DNA from: Streptomyces sp. SW4
GTDB lineage: Bacteria; Actinomycetota; Actinomycetes; Streptomycetales; Streptomycetaceae
DNA: 64,000 bases
Assembly (NCBI GenBank): GCA_003248315.1
Contig: QKWM01000004.1
Span: 3,469,001-3,533,000 of the forward strand
Reading direction: 5' to 3'
Numbering within the stretch: position 1 is the stretch's first letter; each line of letters begins with the position of its first letter. Below the pieces are notes generated by a model that worked only from the letters and a program-made list of their open reading frames with translations, did no database searches and was not told where the DNA came from. A program made the position numbers and the translations under genes. This document shows positions 51,476 to 60,818 of the stretch, in pieces.

Positions 51476-52524
51476 TCATCGGTCGTCCGGGGGAGTGTCG
51501 GCCCCGCCGGGCTTATCGGCGAGGAGGCTGGAGCCCGCGAGCAGGTACCCGAGTTGGGCACGGCTGTTGCTGCCGAACCGCTCCGCGACCTTGCGGATGT
51601 GGGACACGACCGTACGGCGGCTCAGGCCTATCCGGCGGGCGATGCGCTCGTCCGTCTCGCCCTCCACCATGGCCCGCAGGATGGTGCGCTGGAGGTCGTC
51701 GAGGAACGCGCCGTCCTCCTGGCGGGACGCCGAGCGGACGACCGGTGCGGCCCGCACCCAGGAACGCTCGAACATCTCCCTGAGGTACCGGACCAGGTCC
51801 GGATGCCTGGCGATCATCATCGCGTGCCCCCGTCCTCCCCGGCCGGGAGGAACGCGGCGTCGCGGTCGCAGACGATCAGCTGGTCGGGAGTCTCCGCGAG
51901 GGTGCGGACCTCGGCGCCGTCGGTGAGGAGCCGTTCGATGTGGGCGAGCGTCGGCTTGTGGGTGCGCGCCGAGTGCTGGTACAGCGTGCGCTGGCGCACG
52001 CCACGCGCCAGCAGGGGCAGGCTCAGGACGAGGCCCCGGTGCAGCAGCCGGGCCGGCAGCCCGCCTCCCGGCTGGGAGACCAGCAGCTCCTCGGTGCAGC
52101 TCTCCACGGCGGCCTGGAGCGCGTGGTGGATGGCGCGCTCGCCGTAGATGACGGTGACGGTCTCCTCGCCCTGGCTCCTGGCCTCGGAGTACACGGTGTC
52201 GTAGGCCGCCATCGTGGCGCGGATCCGGGCCGCCTCGCGCCGCAGGCGCGCCATCTCCTCCTCGACCGGCCGGAGGGCCGCCTCGGCGGCGACGGCCGGC
52301 GGCACCGCGTACGCCTGCCCGTCCTCCTGGCCCGAGGTGATGAGGAGTTGGAGCTTTCGCAGGCAATCGGGTATGTCGTCGCTGAAATTATCCCTTTCAA
52401 CTATCGCTCGGCGGTACAGATCCCTCGCCCAATCGCAGGGAGCCTTCGGATCGGCTTCGCCGCAATTGGGGCGGTCGCGCACGGTTGATGCCGCTTCACA
52501 GATGTGCAATGTAACATCAGGCAA
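51476..52524 (-). CDS. LuxR-type regulator with TrmB-like N-terminal domain (one frame break)
   Basis: About 349-aa transcription factor. The C-terminal LuxR HTH is LDDLQRTILRAMVEGETDER through IGLSRRTVVSHIRKVAERFG. The N-terminal part is helical (RPVEEEMARLRREAARIRAT) and then has a phospholipase-D/TrmB-like sensor segment (EETVTVIYGERAIHHALQAA, RTLYQHSARTHKPTLAHIER). The frame changes near nt 51838. The only good start is TTG 52524; GTG near 52485 is an alternative. Regulators of this design are frequent in Streptomyces biosynthetic clusters and on accessory islands. It is divergent from the ArsR-like regulator. Confidence 0.8.
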
Positions 52525-52872
52525 CTGCCCTCGATGGCCTCGCGAGTGCGGGCTGAGTAAGGATTGAGGGTGAGGATCGCCGTGCGGGGGAACGGGGTTG
52601 TCTTGCCATACCCTCGCCTGATCTGTGCACCTGATTCACGTCGGCAGGGTAGGTGGCTCGATGCGTATGTCTCATTCCGCCCGCGCCGGCGCCGGTGTTG
52701 ACGCGCCGGTCGCCGGGGGCGCCCGTCCCGGGCTCGCCGGGGCGCTCTGACGGCGCGGCCCGGCGACACGGGCCGGCCTTCCCGTACCGATGCACATGGC
52801 GCGCCGGGGGCGCTTCCCGGCGTGCGGCTCGTATGCGGTTCGCCGCTGAAATCTGAACAACGGGGGAGCGAA
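52525..52872. other. Divergent intergenic region between two cluster regulators
   Basis: 348 bp between divergent regulator genes, less GC-rich than the core genome on the left-hand side. I see no gene, no tRNA-like structure and no strong palindrome. Short open frames here have no codon bias or ribosome binding site. It presumably holds both promoters. Confidence 0.5.
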
Positions 52873-53854
52873 GTGGGCGATATCGTCCGACTTCAGGTAG
52901 GAGCATGTGTGGACATACCGGTATCGGTCTCCTTGCAACCCGGTATGTCGGTTGTTTCCTTACTGGCCGACACCTTCGGGATGCCCCAGGGCGTTCCGGT
53001 CGGCCTGCGCAGGTCGCTCAGGGCGGTCTGCCCGGCGTACCTGTCCGACGCGGCGGCGACCCTCACCTCGACGGGGTCCTTCCACGTCCCGCCCCTTCTC
53101 TGGATGGGCGGGGACGCGGACGGGGAAAGCATTCGCCGCGAGACGCAGCGAATTGCCGAGACGGCGCCGGAGGCGTTGGTGTCCGAGATCGGCCGGATGT
53201 ACGGCGGAAATGTGCCGCTCATGTGGCGGAAAGTCGTCGCCGGTCCCTCCGCATTTCTCCTTGCGTACGCCGCCATGGCACGCGAGGTGTGGGAGACGCT
53301 GTCCCGGATCTGGCAGCGGAGTAAACCCCTCCTCGAAAGGGAGATCGGGCGCATCGGTGTGGCATCCGTCACCGGGCAATGGGGCCGGTTCTCGAGGGGT
53401 TGAGTCCCCGGATCTCCTTCGTGGACGAAAATCTCGTTCTTCCGGTCAATACACCGGTCACCGAGCCGGTCGCACTGCGCCGGCTGACGCTCACGCCCCT
53501 CGTCTCGGGCACCCGCGCCTGCGTCGCCCGCGTCGACGCCGACGGCCACGCCCACATCGGCTATCCCCTGACGGGCCTGGCCGGGCTGCTGAGGGGACCG
53601 ACGGCACGGAGCGCGCCCCGGCCGATCCGCTCGCCCTGACGCTCGGCGAACTGCGGGCCGTCATCCTGCGCAAGGGCACGCAGTCGGTGTCCATGGGGAC
53701 CCTGGCCGACCTGCTGCACTGCACCGCCGGCACGGTGACGTACCACTGCCGGCAGCTCGAACAGGCGGGGCTGCTGTGCCGCGAGCGGCAGGGCCGCGAG
53801 GTGCGGGTCTCCCGCACCCTGCGCGGCGACGCACTGGTGGACGCGCTGTCATGA
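52873..53854 (+). CDS. ArsR-like winged-helix regulator with large N-terminal domain (two frame breaks)
   Basis: About 327 aa. The C-terminal winged helix is LTLGELRAVILRKG through MGTLADLLHCTAGTVTYHCR and QAGLLCRERQGREVRVSRTL. The N-terminal two thirds begin SVVSLLADTFGMPQGVPVGL and contain GQWGRFSRGLSPRISFVDEN, a layout shared with large ArsR-type regulators of actinomycetes. Frame breaks lie near nt 53390 and 53600. GTG 52873 follows GGGGAG. It ends in an ATGA overlap with purN, so regulator and formyltransferase are one transcription unit. Confidence 0.72.
52912..52949. promoter_or_regulatory. 10-bp inverted repeat inside the regulator 5' end
   Basis: GACATACCGG and CCGGTATGTC are separated by 18 bp, 39-76 bp inside the ArsR-like gene. 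It may be an internal autoregulatory operator or an mRNA hairpin that limits translation. Confidence 0.45.
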
Positions 53855-54485
53855 CCTTTGTGGAAACGACGCGTTCCCCGCCCGCCTGGTCGTCCTGGTG
53901 TCCGGCAGCGGGACGAACCTGCAGGCCCTGCTCGACGCGTCGGCCGCCGACCCGGAGGGATTCGGCGCGACGGTCGTCGCCGTCGGCGCCGACCGGCCCG
54001 GCGTCGCCGGCCTGGACCGGGCCGCACGGGCGGGTGTGCCGGGCTTCGTCTGCGCGCTCGGGGACCACGACTCGCGGGAGGCGTGGGACGCCGCGCTCGG
54101 GGAGCGGGTCGCCGCGTACGAGCCCGACCTCGTCGTGTCGGCCGGCTTCATGAAGATTCTCGGCAAGGGGTTCCTCGGCCGGTTCGGCGGCCGGGTCGTC
54201 AACACCCACCCCGCCCTGCTGCCGAGTTTCCCGGGAGCCCACGGCGTGCGCGACGCGCTCGCCCACGGCGTCAAGGTCACCGGATGCACCGTGCACTTCG
54301 TGGACGAGGGCGTCGACACCGGTCCGGTCATCGCCCAGGGTGTGGTCGACGTGCGGGACGGGGACGACGAGGCGCTCCTGCACGAGCGGATCAAGGAGGT
54401 CGAGCGGACCCTGCTGGTCGACGTCGTCGGGCGGCTGGCCCGGCACGGTTACCGCCTCGCGGGACGGAGGGTGCTGATCCCCTGA
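53851..54485 (+). CDS. purN: Phosphoribosylglycinamide formyltransferase (one frame break)
   Basis: Transfers formyl from 10-formyl-tetrahydrofolate to GAR, giving FGAR, the third step of purine synthesis. VVLVSGSGTNLQALLD is the N-terminal phosphate site. SAGFMKILGKGFLGRF and VNTHPALLPSFPGAHGVRDA carry the catalytic Asn and His. The Asp is in VHFVDEGVDTGPVI. The frame changes near nt 53885; about 211 aa after repair. It overlaps the regulator stop by ATGA. The location in an accessory block, coupled to a regulator, suggests a specialised copy; it could formylate a pathway intermediate instead of GAR. Confidence 0.88.
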
Positions 54486-54505
54486 GCGGACGCGCCGCCG
54501 ATCCG

Positions 54506-54543
54506 GGGCTGTGGCCGTCCCCACCCGGGGACGGCCACAGCCC
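54506..54543. terminator. Very strong bidirectional hairpin between purN and purL
   Basis: Perfect 17-bp stem (GGGCTGTGGCCGTCCCC and its complement) with a 4-nt loop, centred in the gap between the convergent purN and purL genes. It would end transcription from both sides. Confidence 0.9.
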
Positions 54544-54563
54544 TTCCGCTCTCCGCGGGCCGG

Positions 54564-56832
54564 TCAGGCCGGAAGGCCGGGAGGGTGGTCGTGTGGGCGG
54601 TGCGCAGCTCGTCCAGGGTGAGCGTGAACGCGCCCTGGACCTCGACCGTGTCGCCGTCGACGACGCCGATGCGGGTGGCCGGAGGCCGCGGGCACCGCAC
54701 ATGTCGGTGAAGCGGACCTCCTCGGAGCGGGGGACGGCGACGACCGCGCGGCCCGCCGACTCGGAGAAGAGGAAGGTGAACGCGTCCAGACCGTCGGGGA
54801 CGATCAGGCGGGCGCCCTTGCCGCCGAGCAGCGCCGACTCCACGACCGCCTGGATCAGGCCGCCGTCGGACAGGTCGTGCGCGGAGTCGATCATGCCGTC
54901 GCGGGAGGCGGCGATCAGGATCTCGGCGAGCAGGCGCTCGCGCTCCAGGTCGACCTTCGGGGCAGGCCGCCGAGGTGGTCGTGGATCACCTGGGACCAGG
55001 CCGAGCCGCCGAACTCCTCACGGGTGTCGCCGAGGAGGTAGAGCAGCCGGCCCTCCTCCTGGAAGGCGACGGGGGTGCGGCGGGCCACGTCGTCGATGAC
55101 GCCGAGGACGGCGACGACCGGCGTGGGGTGGATCGCCGCCTCGCCCGTCTGGTTGTAGAGCGAGACGTTGCCGCCGGTCACGGGTGTGCCCAACACGAAG
55201 CAGGCGTCCGCCAGACCGCGCACGGCCTCCGCGAACTGCCACATGACCGCCGGGTCCTCGGGCGAGCCGAAGTTGAGACAGTCCGAGACCGCGAGGGGCC
55301 TGGCGCCGGAGGCGGCGACGTTGCGGTAGGCCTCCGCCAGAGCGAGCTGCGCGCCCGTGTACGGGTCGAGCTTGGCGTAGCGGCCGTTGCCGTCGGTGGC
55401 GATCGCGACGCCGAGGCCGGTCTCCTCGTCGATGCGGATCATGCCGGAGTCCTCCGGCATCGCCAGCACGGTGTTGCCCTGCACGAACCGGTCGTACTGA
55501 TCGGTGACCCACGCCTTGGACGCCTGGTTGGGGTGGGCGACCAGCTCGAGGACCTGCTTGCGCAGTTCCCCTGCGGAGGACGGCCGGGGCAGCGTGTTCG
55601 CGTCGTCGGCCTGGAGGGCGTCCTGCCACGCGGGGCGGGCGTACGGGCGCTCGTAGACCGGGCCCTCGTGGGCCACGGTGCCCGGAGGTACGTCGATGAT
55701 CTTCTCGCCGTGCCAGTAGATCTCCAGGCGGTCGCCGTCGGTCACCTCACCGATGACGGTGGCGATGACGTCCCACTTCTCGCAGATCTCCAGGAAGCGG
55801 TCGACGTGCCGCGGCTCGACGACCGCGCACATCCGCTCCTGCGACTCGCTCATGAGGATCTCCTCCGGCGAGAGCGACGCGTCACGCAGCGGCACGGTGT
55901 CCAGTTCGATCCGCATTCCGCCGGTGCCGGCGGAGGCGAGTTCGCTGGTCGCGCAGGACAGGCCCGCGCCGCCGAGGTCCTGGATGCCCGCGACGAGCTT
56001 CTCCCCGAAGATCTCGAGGGTGCACTCGATGAGGAGCTTCTCCTGGAAGGGGTCACCGACCTGGACGGCGGGCCGCTTCTTCGGCTTGCCCGTGGCGGAG
56101 CCACTGTCGGACGCGGCGTCGAAGGTCTCGGAGGCGAGCACCGAGACCCCGCCGATGCCGTCGCCGCCGGTCCGGGCGCCGTACAGGATGACCTTGTTGC
56201 CGGGGCCGGAGGCCTTGGCGAGGTGGATGTCCTCGTGCCGCATCACGCCGATGCAGCCGGCGTTGACCAGCGGGTTGCCCTGGTAGCAGGCGTCGAAGAC
56301 GACCTCGCCGCCGATGGTGGGCAGGCCCAGGCAGTTGCCGTAGCCGCCGATGCCGGCGACGACGCCGGGCAGGACGCGCTTGGTGTCGGGGTGGTCGGCC
56401 GCGCCGAAGCGCAGCGGGTCCACGACGGCGACCGGGCGGGCGCCCATGGCGAGGATGTCGCGGACGATGCCGCCGACACCTGTGGCCGCGCCCTGGTAGG
56501 GCTCGACGTAGGAGGGGTGGTTGTGCGACTCGACCTTGAAGGTGACCGCGTAGCCCTGGCCGACGTCGACGACGCCGGCGTTCTCGCCGATGCCGACGAG
56601 CAGGGCGTCGTTCTCGGGGCCTTCTCGCCGAACTGACGGAGGTGGACCTTGGAGGACTTGTACGAGCAGTGCTCGGACCACATGACCGAGTACATGGCCA
56701 GCTCCGCGCCGGTGGGGCGGCGGCCCAGGATCTCCCGGATGCGCGCGTACTCGTCCTTCTTCAGGCCGAGTTCGGCCCACGGCTGGTCGAGGCCGGGGTC
56801 CCGGTGGCGTGTTCGACGGTGTCGGGAGTCAT
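54564..56832 (-). CDS. purL: Phosphoribosylformylglycinamidine synthase subunit PurL (about five frame breaks)
   Basis: ATP-dependent FGAR-to-FGAM synthetase, working with PurQ and PurS. WAELGLKKDEYARIREILGR opens the protein, and MYSVMWSEHCSYKSSKVHLR contains the catalytic His. VESHNHPSYVEPYQGAATG, VSESQERMC-type and DLSDGGLIQA motifs follow. Frame breaks lie near nt 56797, 56625, 54962, 54680 and 54580; about 757 aa after repair, the length of the small Gram-positive-type PurL. Its ATG overlaps the purQ stop (TGATG). It looks close to housekeeping PurL, so it is either a recent duplicate or a relocated essential gene. Confidence 0.93.
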
Positions 56833-57535
56833 CATGCGTCGGCCAGCTTCTTGAGGATCGAGGTGAAGAAGGGGAGGCCGTCGGTACGGCCGGTGCCGGT
56901 CAGCGGCTCCACGGCGTGCTCGGGGTGCGGCATCAGGCCGACGACGTTGCCCGCCTCGTTGGTGATGCCGGCGATGTCGTTGAGCGAACCGTTGGGGTTG
57001 CCGTATCCATCAGCGGCTTCGCCGCGGGCGAGGTACCGGAAGGCGACGCGGCCCTCGGCCTCCAGCTCGTCCAGCGTGTACGCGTCGGCGACGTACCGGC
57101 CGTCGATGTTCTTCAGCGGGATCCGGATCTCCTGCCCCTGCCGGTACTCGGCGGTCCAGGCGGTGTCCGCGTTCTCCACCCGCAGCCTCTGGTCGCGGCA
57201 GACGAAGCGCAGGCGGTCGTTGCGCAGCATCGCCCCGGGCAGCAGGTGCGACTCGGTCAGCACCTGGAAGCCGTTGCAGATGCCCAGGACCGGCATCCCC
57301 GCCCTGGCCTGCTCGACGACCGCTTCCATGACCGGCGAGAAGCGGGAGACGGCCCCGGCGCGCAGATAGTCGCCGTAGGAGAACCCGCCCGGCAGGACGA
57401 CCGCATCGGCCTGCCGCAGGTCCCGGTCGCGGTGCCAGAGCGGGACGGCCTCCGCGCCCGCCAGGCGGACCGCGCGCAGCGCGTCGCGGTCGTCCAGCGT
57501 CCCGGGAAGGTGACGACCCCGATCCGCGCCGTCAC
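56832..57535 (-). CDS. purQ: FGAM synthase glutaminase subunit PurQ (one frame break)
   Basis: Class I glutamine amidotransferase supplying ammonia to PurL. It begins MTARIGVVTFPG. The nucleophilic Cys is in VLGICNGFQVLTE, and the His and Glu are in GLMPHPEHAVEP. The frame changes near nt 57503; about 234 aa after repair. It overlaps purS by ATGA upstream and purL downstream, so the three subunits are coupled. Glutamine-site residues look intact. Confidence 0.93.
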
Positions 57536-57777
57536 GACTCCACCCTCACGACGAAGTCCTCGACCACGGTGTTGGCGAGGAACGTCGCGGCCATCTCACG
57601 CATACGGGCGACGGCCGCCTCGTCGGCCGGCCCCTCCACCTCCAGCTCGAAACGCTTCCCCTGACGGACGTCCGCGATCCCCTCGAACCCGAGCCGCGGC
57701 AGTGCGCGCTGCACCGCCTGCCCCTGCGGGTCGAGGATCTCCGGCTTGAGCATGACGTCGACCACGACGCGTGCCAC
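57532..57777 (-). CDS. purS: FGAM synthase subunit PurS
   Basis: 81-aa small subunit bridging PurL and PurQ. VARVVVDVMLKPEILDPQGQ and LGFEGIADVRQGKRFELEVE are diagnostic. Intact. The frame is open to 57813, but GTG 57777 has AGGAG upstream and gives the conserved MARVVVDVM start. First gene of the purSQL operon, divergent from the flavin monooxygenase gene across a 262-bp gap. Confidence 0.93.
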   Translation of the reverse strand: MARVVVDVMLKPEILDPQGQAVQRALPRLGFEGIADVRQGKRFELEVEGPADEAAVARMREMAATFLANTVVEDFVVRVES

Positions 57778-58039
57778 TGGCACTCCTAACGCGAGAGTCT
57801 TCAGCAGGTTCATTCGGCGGAGAAAAAGTGACGCAATTCACTCTCCGTCGATGCCTGGTCGAAGTCATTAGGCGGAGGGCGGACCCGGGAAGTCAAGCGA
57901 CCGCCGGGTTCTCGCCCGTCGCTTCAAAGTCCTTGAAAGTCACTGGAGCCGGGGTCGAGCGGTGCGGCACTCTTCAGGCATCCGACGTCGCACGGTGTGC
58001 GTGGCGTAGGTCGTGAACTCAATGGGGGAATTGACGCAC
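57778..58039. promoter_or_regulatory. Divergent promoter region between purSQL and the monooxygenase operon
   Basis: 262 bp, clearly less GC-rich than the genes. A direct repeat CATTCGGCGGAG (57811) and CATTAGGCGGAG (57866) starts 55 bp apart, close to five helical turns. I could not identify firm -10/-35 boxes. The repeat is a candidate binding site for one of the two cluster regulators, which would switch both operons together. Confidence 0.45.
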
Positions 58040-59418
58040 ATGGCAGAACCACAGAACGATTCGCGTCCGGTCGCTGTGATCGGAGCGGGGCCTTCCGGTC
58101 TGGCTTCACTGAAAAGCCTCACCGATCTCGGTATTTCCTGTGTGGCCTACGAGTCCCACTCCGGTGTCGGCGGCATCTGGGACATCGACAACGCGCGCAG
58201 CTCGGTCTACCAGAACACGCACACCATCACGTCCCGCGAAGTGACGGGGTACGCGGACCTTCCGATGGACCGGGGCTCCCGGCGTACCCCCGCCACGACC
58301 AGGTGCTCGGATACCTCCGGCAGTACGCGGAGCGGTTCGGCCTCCTCGAACTGATCCGCTTCGGCTCCGACGTCACCGGGGTCGAGCGCCTTCCGGACGG
58401 CTGGAGCGTCACCACCGCCGACGGCGAGACGCACGAGCACAGCGCGCTGATCATCGCCAACGGGCACAACTGGCACCCCTATCTCCCGTCCTTCTCCGGA
58501 AAGTTCGACGGCGAGATCCTGCACAGCCGCGACTACACCAACGCCGCCTCGCTCACCGGCAAGCGCGTCCTGGTCGTCGGCGCCGGCAACTCCGGCTGCG
58601 ACATCGCCGTCGAGGCCGCCGGCGTCGCGGACCACGTGGCCATCAGCATGCGCCGCGGCTACCACTTCTTCCCCAAGTTCATCTTCGGCAAGCCGGCCGA
58701 CCAGGTCTCCGAGTCGAGCCAGCACCTCCGTCTGCCGCCCCCGGTGGCGCGCGCCGCGTACCGCACCATGCTGAAGCTGAGCATCGGGCGCCCCGAGCAG
58801 TTCGGACTGCCCAAGCCCGACCACGAGCCGCTGGAATCCCCGCCGATCGTCAATTCCCTGCTGCCGTACTACTGCGCGCACGGCCGGGTGAAGGTCCGCA
58901 AGGCGCCGGTGCGATTCGACGGGAAGTTCGTCGAATTCTCCGACGGAACCTCCGAGGAATTCGACGTCATCATTCTCGCCACCGGTTTCCGGATCCACAT
59001 CCCCTTTGTCGGCGAGGAACACCTCGACTGGGTCAAAGGCCGCCCGGACTTCTACCTCCTGGCTTTCTCGCCCCGCTACGACGACCTGTTCATCGCCGGT
59101 ATGACCGACGGCACCGGCGGTCATTTCCCGACCGTGGAACTCCAGTCCCGGGTCATCGCCGGCTACCTGGCGGCACGGAAACGCGACCCCGAGGCGGCCC
59201 GCCGGTTCGACGACATGAAGCGGCAGCGGAGCGTGGACATCACGGGCGGCATCAACTTCCTCGACTCCCGGCGCAACCTCACCCAGTTCGAACTCACCAC
59301 GTACCTGCGCATCCTGCGCGACCACCTGGCGGTGCTGGGTGGCCAGGACACCACGTACGCACGGCGGCCCTCGCTCCTGCAGCAGGCGGCCGGGCTCCTC
59401 CAGGGAGGTCGCAAGTGA
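58040..59418 (+). CDS. Flavin-containing monooxygenase, class B (one frame break)
   Basis: NADPH- and FAD-dependent oxygenase of about 459 aa that hydroxylates N or S atoms or does Baeyer-Villiger chemistry. VAVIGAGPSGLASLKSL is the FAD fold at residue 12. The NADPH fold is VLVVGAGNSGCDIAVEAAG. The FMO signature region reads MRRGYHFFPK, and ILATGFRI is the C-terminal ATG motif. The frame changes near nt 58275. ATG 58040 follows GGGGGA. It starts a tightly coupled operon (GTGA overlap to the next gene). Substrate unknown; N-hydroxylation of an amine or amidine would fit the purine-related neighbours, but this is inference. Confidence 0.87.
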
Positions 59419-60291
59419 ACACCGTCGGTGCGGCGCTGCTGAGCGACGTGCAGAAGGAGGTCCTCGACGAGGTCCTCGTGGGCGTCCCGTACAACAGCGC
59501 CTCCCAGTTCCACGAGTACTTCGGCACCAAGGCCGCCCCGCCCCGCCTCGGCATGTCCTGCGCGTGGCAGTCCTTCACGGCCGGACGCATGGTGAGGGAA
59601 CGCTCCGGCATCACCGCCGACTACCTCATCGACGGCCGCCACGTGGCAGCCGTCTACCGCTCGGACGACGGCCTCGTCATCCTCGACCCGTACCTGCTGC
59701 ACGGCGAACCGCTGCGGCTCGACCGCGGCGCCGCCGTCGACGGCACCGTCCGGACGACCGTCGACGCCTACCCCTTCCGGGTCAAGGCCGACGGCACCCC
59801 GGCGCCGAGCCGCGTGCGGCCACCTGGAACCTCGACGACGACACCGTCCGCCTCGACTACCTGCGGTACAGCCCGCGGCGCGGCCACAACACGGCGTCCC
59901 GGTCGTTCCTGCTGCGCCCCGACTCCCGGCTCGAGACGGTGCCGCCGGCGGCCGACTTCGTACGACGCCTGCTGGTCCACCCGGAGCAGCACAGCGTCTC
60001 CGTCCGCGTCCTGCACCCCGTCAGCCGCGAGATGGCGGAGCTGATCCTCCCGCTCGCGGGGCGGCCCGCGGGCATCGCCGAGGACACCGCCCTGATGCTC
60101 ACCAAGGACAACCAGGGAGCCGTCCACACCCACGGCGACGCCCGCTTCCAGCGCGACCTGGAGGTCGTCGCGGACGCGGTGTCGGCCCCCGCCGGCGAGG
60201 TGGTCGCCTTCCTCCTGGAGGCGGCGGCGATCCACCGCGCCGCGGCCCCGCCGGGCTCGACCTGGCGCCGTACTCCCAGGAGGACGAGTGA
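59415..60291 (+). CDS. Arylamine N-acetyltransferase-fold protein (two frame breaks)
   Basis: About 292 aa. I infer the fold from a Cys-His-Asp triad: Cys49 in GMSCAWQSF, His76 in GRHVAAVY, and Asp91 in LVILDPYLL. The His-Asp spacing of 15 residues equals that of NAT enzymes (H107, D122). The N-terminal PYNSASQFHEYFG and the C-terminal beta-rich half also fit. Overall similarity to known NATs is low. NAT-like enzymes in biosynthetic clusters make amides from thioesters. Frame breaks lie near nt 59815 and 60258. GTG 59415 overlaps the monooxygenase stop. Confidence 0.6.
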
Positions 60292-60818
60292 CCGCCCTCG
60301 ACGCCCCCGGCGCGCCCCCGGCGACCCGCTCCTACTTCCTCGCGGGCACCATGCAGGGGGCGCGGACCGGGGCGGACCTCGCCGACCAGACCTACCGCGA
60401 GCGGCTCACCGCGGCCCTGCTCGCCCGCCGGCCCGGGGCCGTCGTGCACGACCCGGGCGTCGTGATGGCCGAATGGCTCGCCGCCCACCCCGGTGTCCGC
60501 GCCGCGCACGCGGCGCTCGCGGGCCGCACGGTGCTGCACCACGAGCGGCTCGACCCCGAACTGCGGGAACTCACCGCGCTGTTCCACCGGCTCACCGAGC
60601 TGGCCGCCGCCAGCGACGTGTGCGTGGCGTGGCTGCCCGGCCACGAGCCCAGCATGGGCACCGCCGCCGAGATGCTCTCGGCCCACCGCGCCGGACGGAC
60701 GGTCGTCTCGATCACCGGCATGCGCCAGAACCTGGCGGTGCTGTCCTGCTCCACCGTGATCCTGCCCGACCTGGACGCCTTCACCGACTGGCTCGACGCG
60801 GACGGGGACACCTCGTGA
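60288..60818 (+). CDS. Nucleoside 2-deoxyribosyltransferase-like protein
   Basis: 176 aa, intact. SYFLAGTMQGAR at residue 15 and CVAWLPGHEPSMGTAAEMLS at about residue 112 match the outline of the NDT fold, in which a Glu after GTAxE attacks the glycosidic carbon. The last part, AGRTVVSITGMRQNL and STVILPDLDAFTDWL, also fits. Identity to true NDTs looks low. Possible roles: N-glycosidic cleavage or transfer on a nucleoside-like intermediate. GTGA overlaps on both sides put it firmly in the operon. Confidence 0.55.
   Translation: MTALDAPGAPPATRSYFLAGTMQGARTGADLADQTYRERLTAALLARRPGAVVHDPGVVMAEWLAAHPGVRAAHAALAGRTVLHHERLDPELRELTALFHRLTELAAASDVCVAWLPGHEPSMGTAAEMLSAHRAGRTVVSITGMRQNLAVLSCSTVILPDLDAFTDWLDADGDTS

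Noticed and set aside
51340..52000. Phage integrase or excisionase next to the CAT tRNA
   Set aside because: I looked for tyrosine- or serine-recombinase motifs in both strands to the right of the tRNA and saw none. The genes there are regulators.
54564..56832. purL as a pseudogene
   Set aside because: All catalytic motifs are intact, and the breaks are the same single G/C losses seen in essential dnaG. The repaired length is normal.
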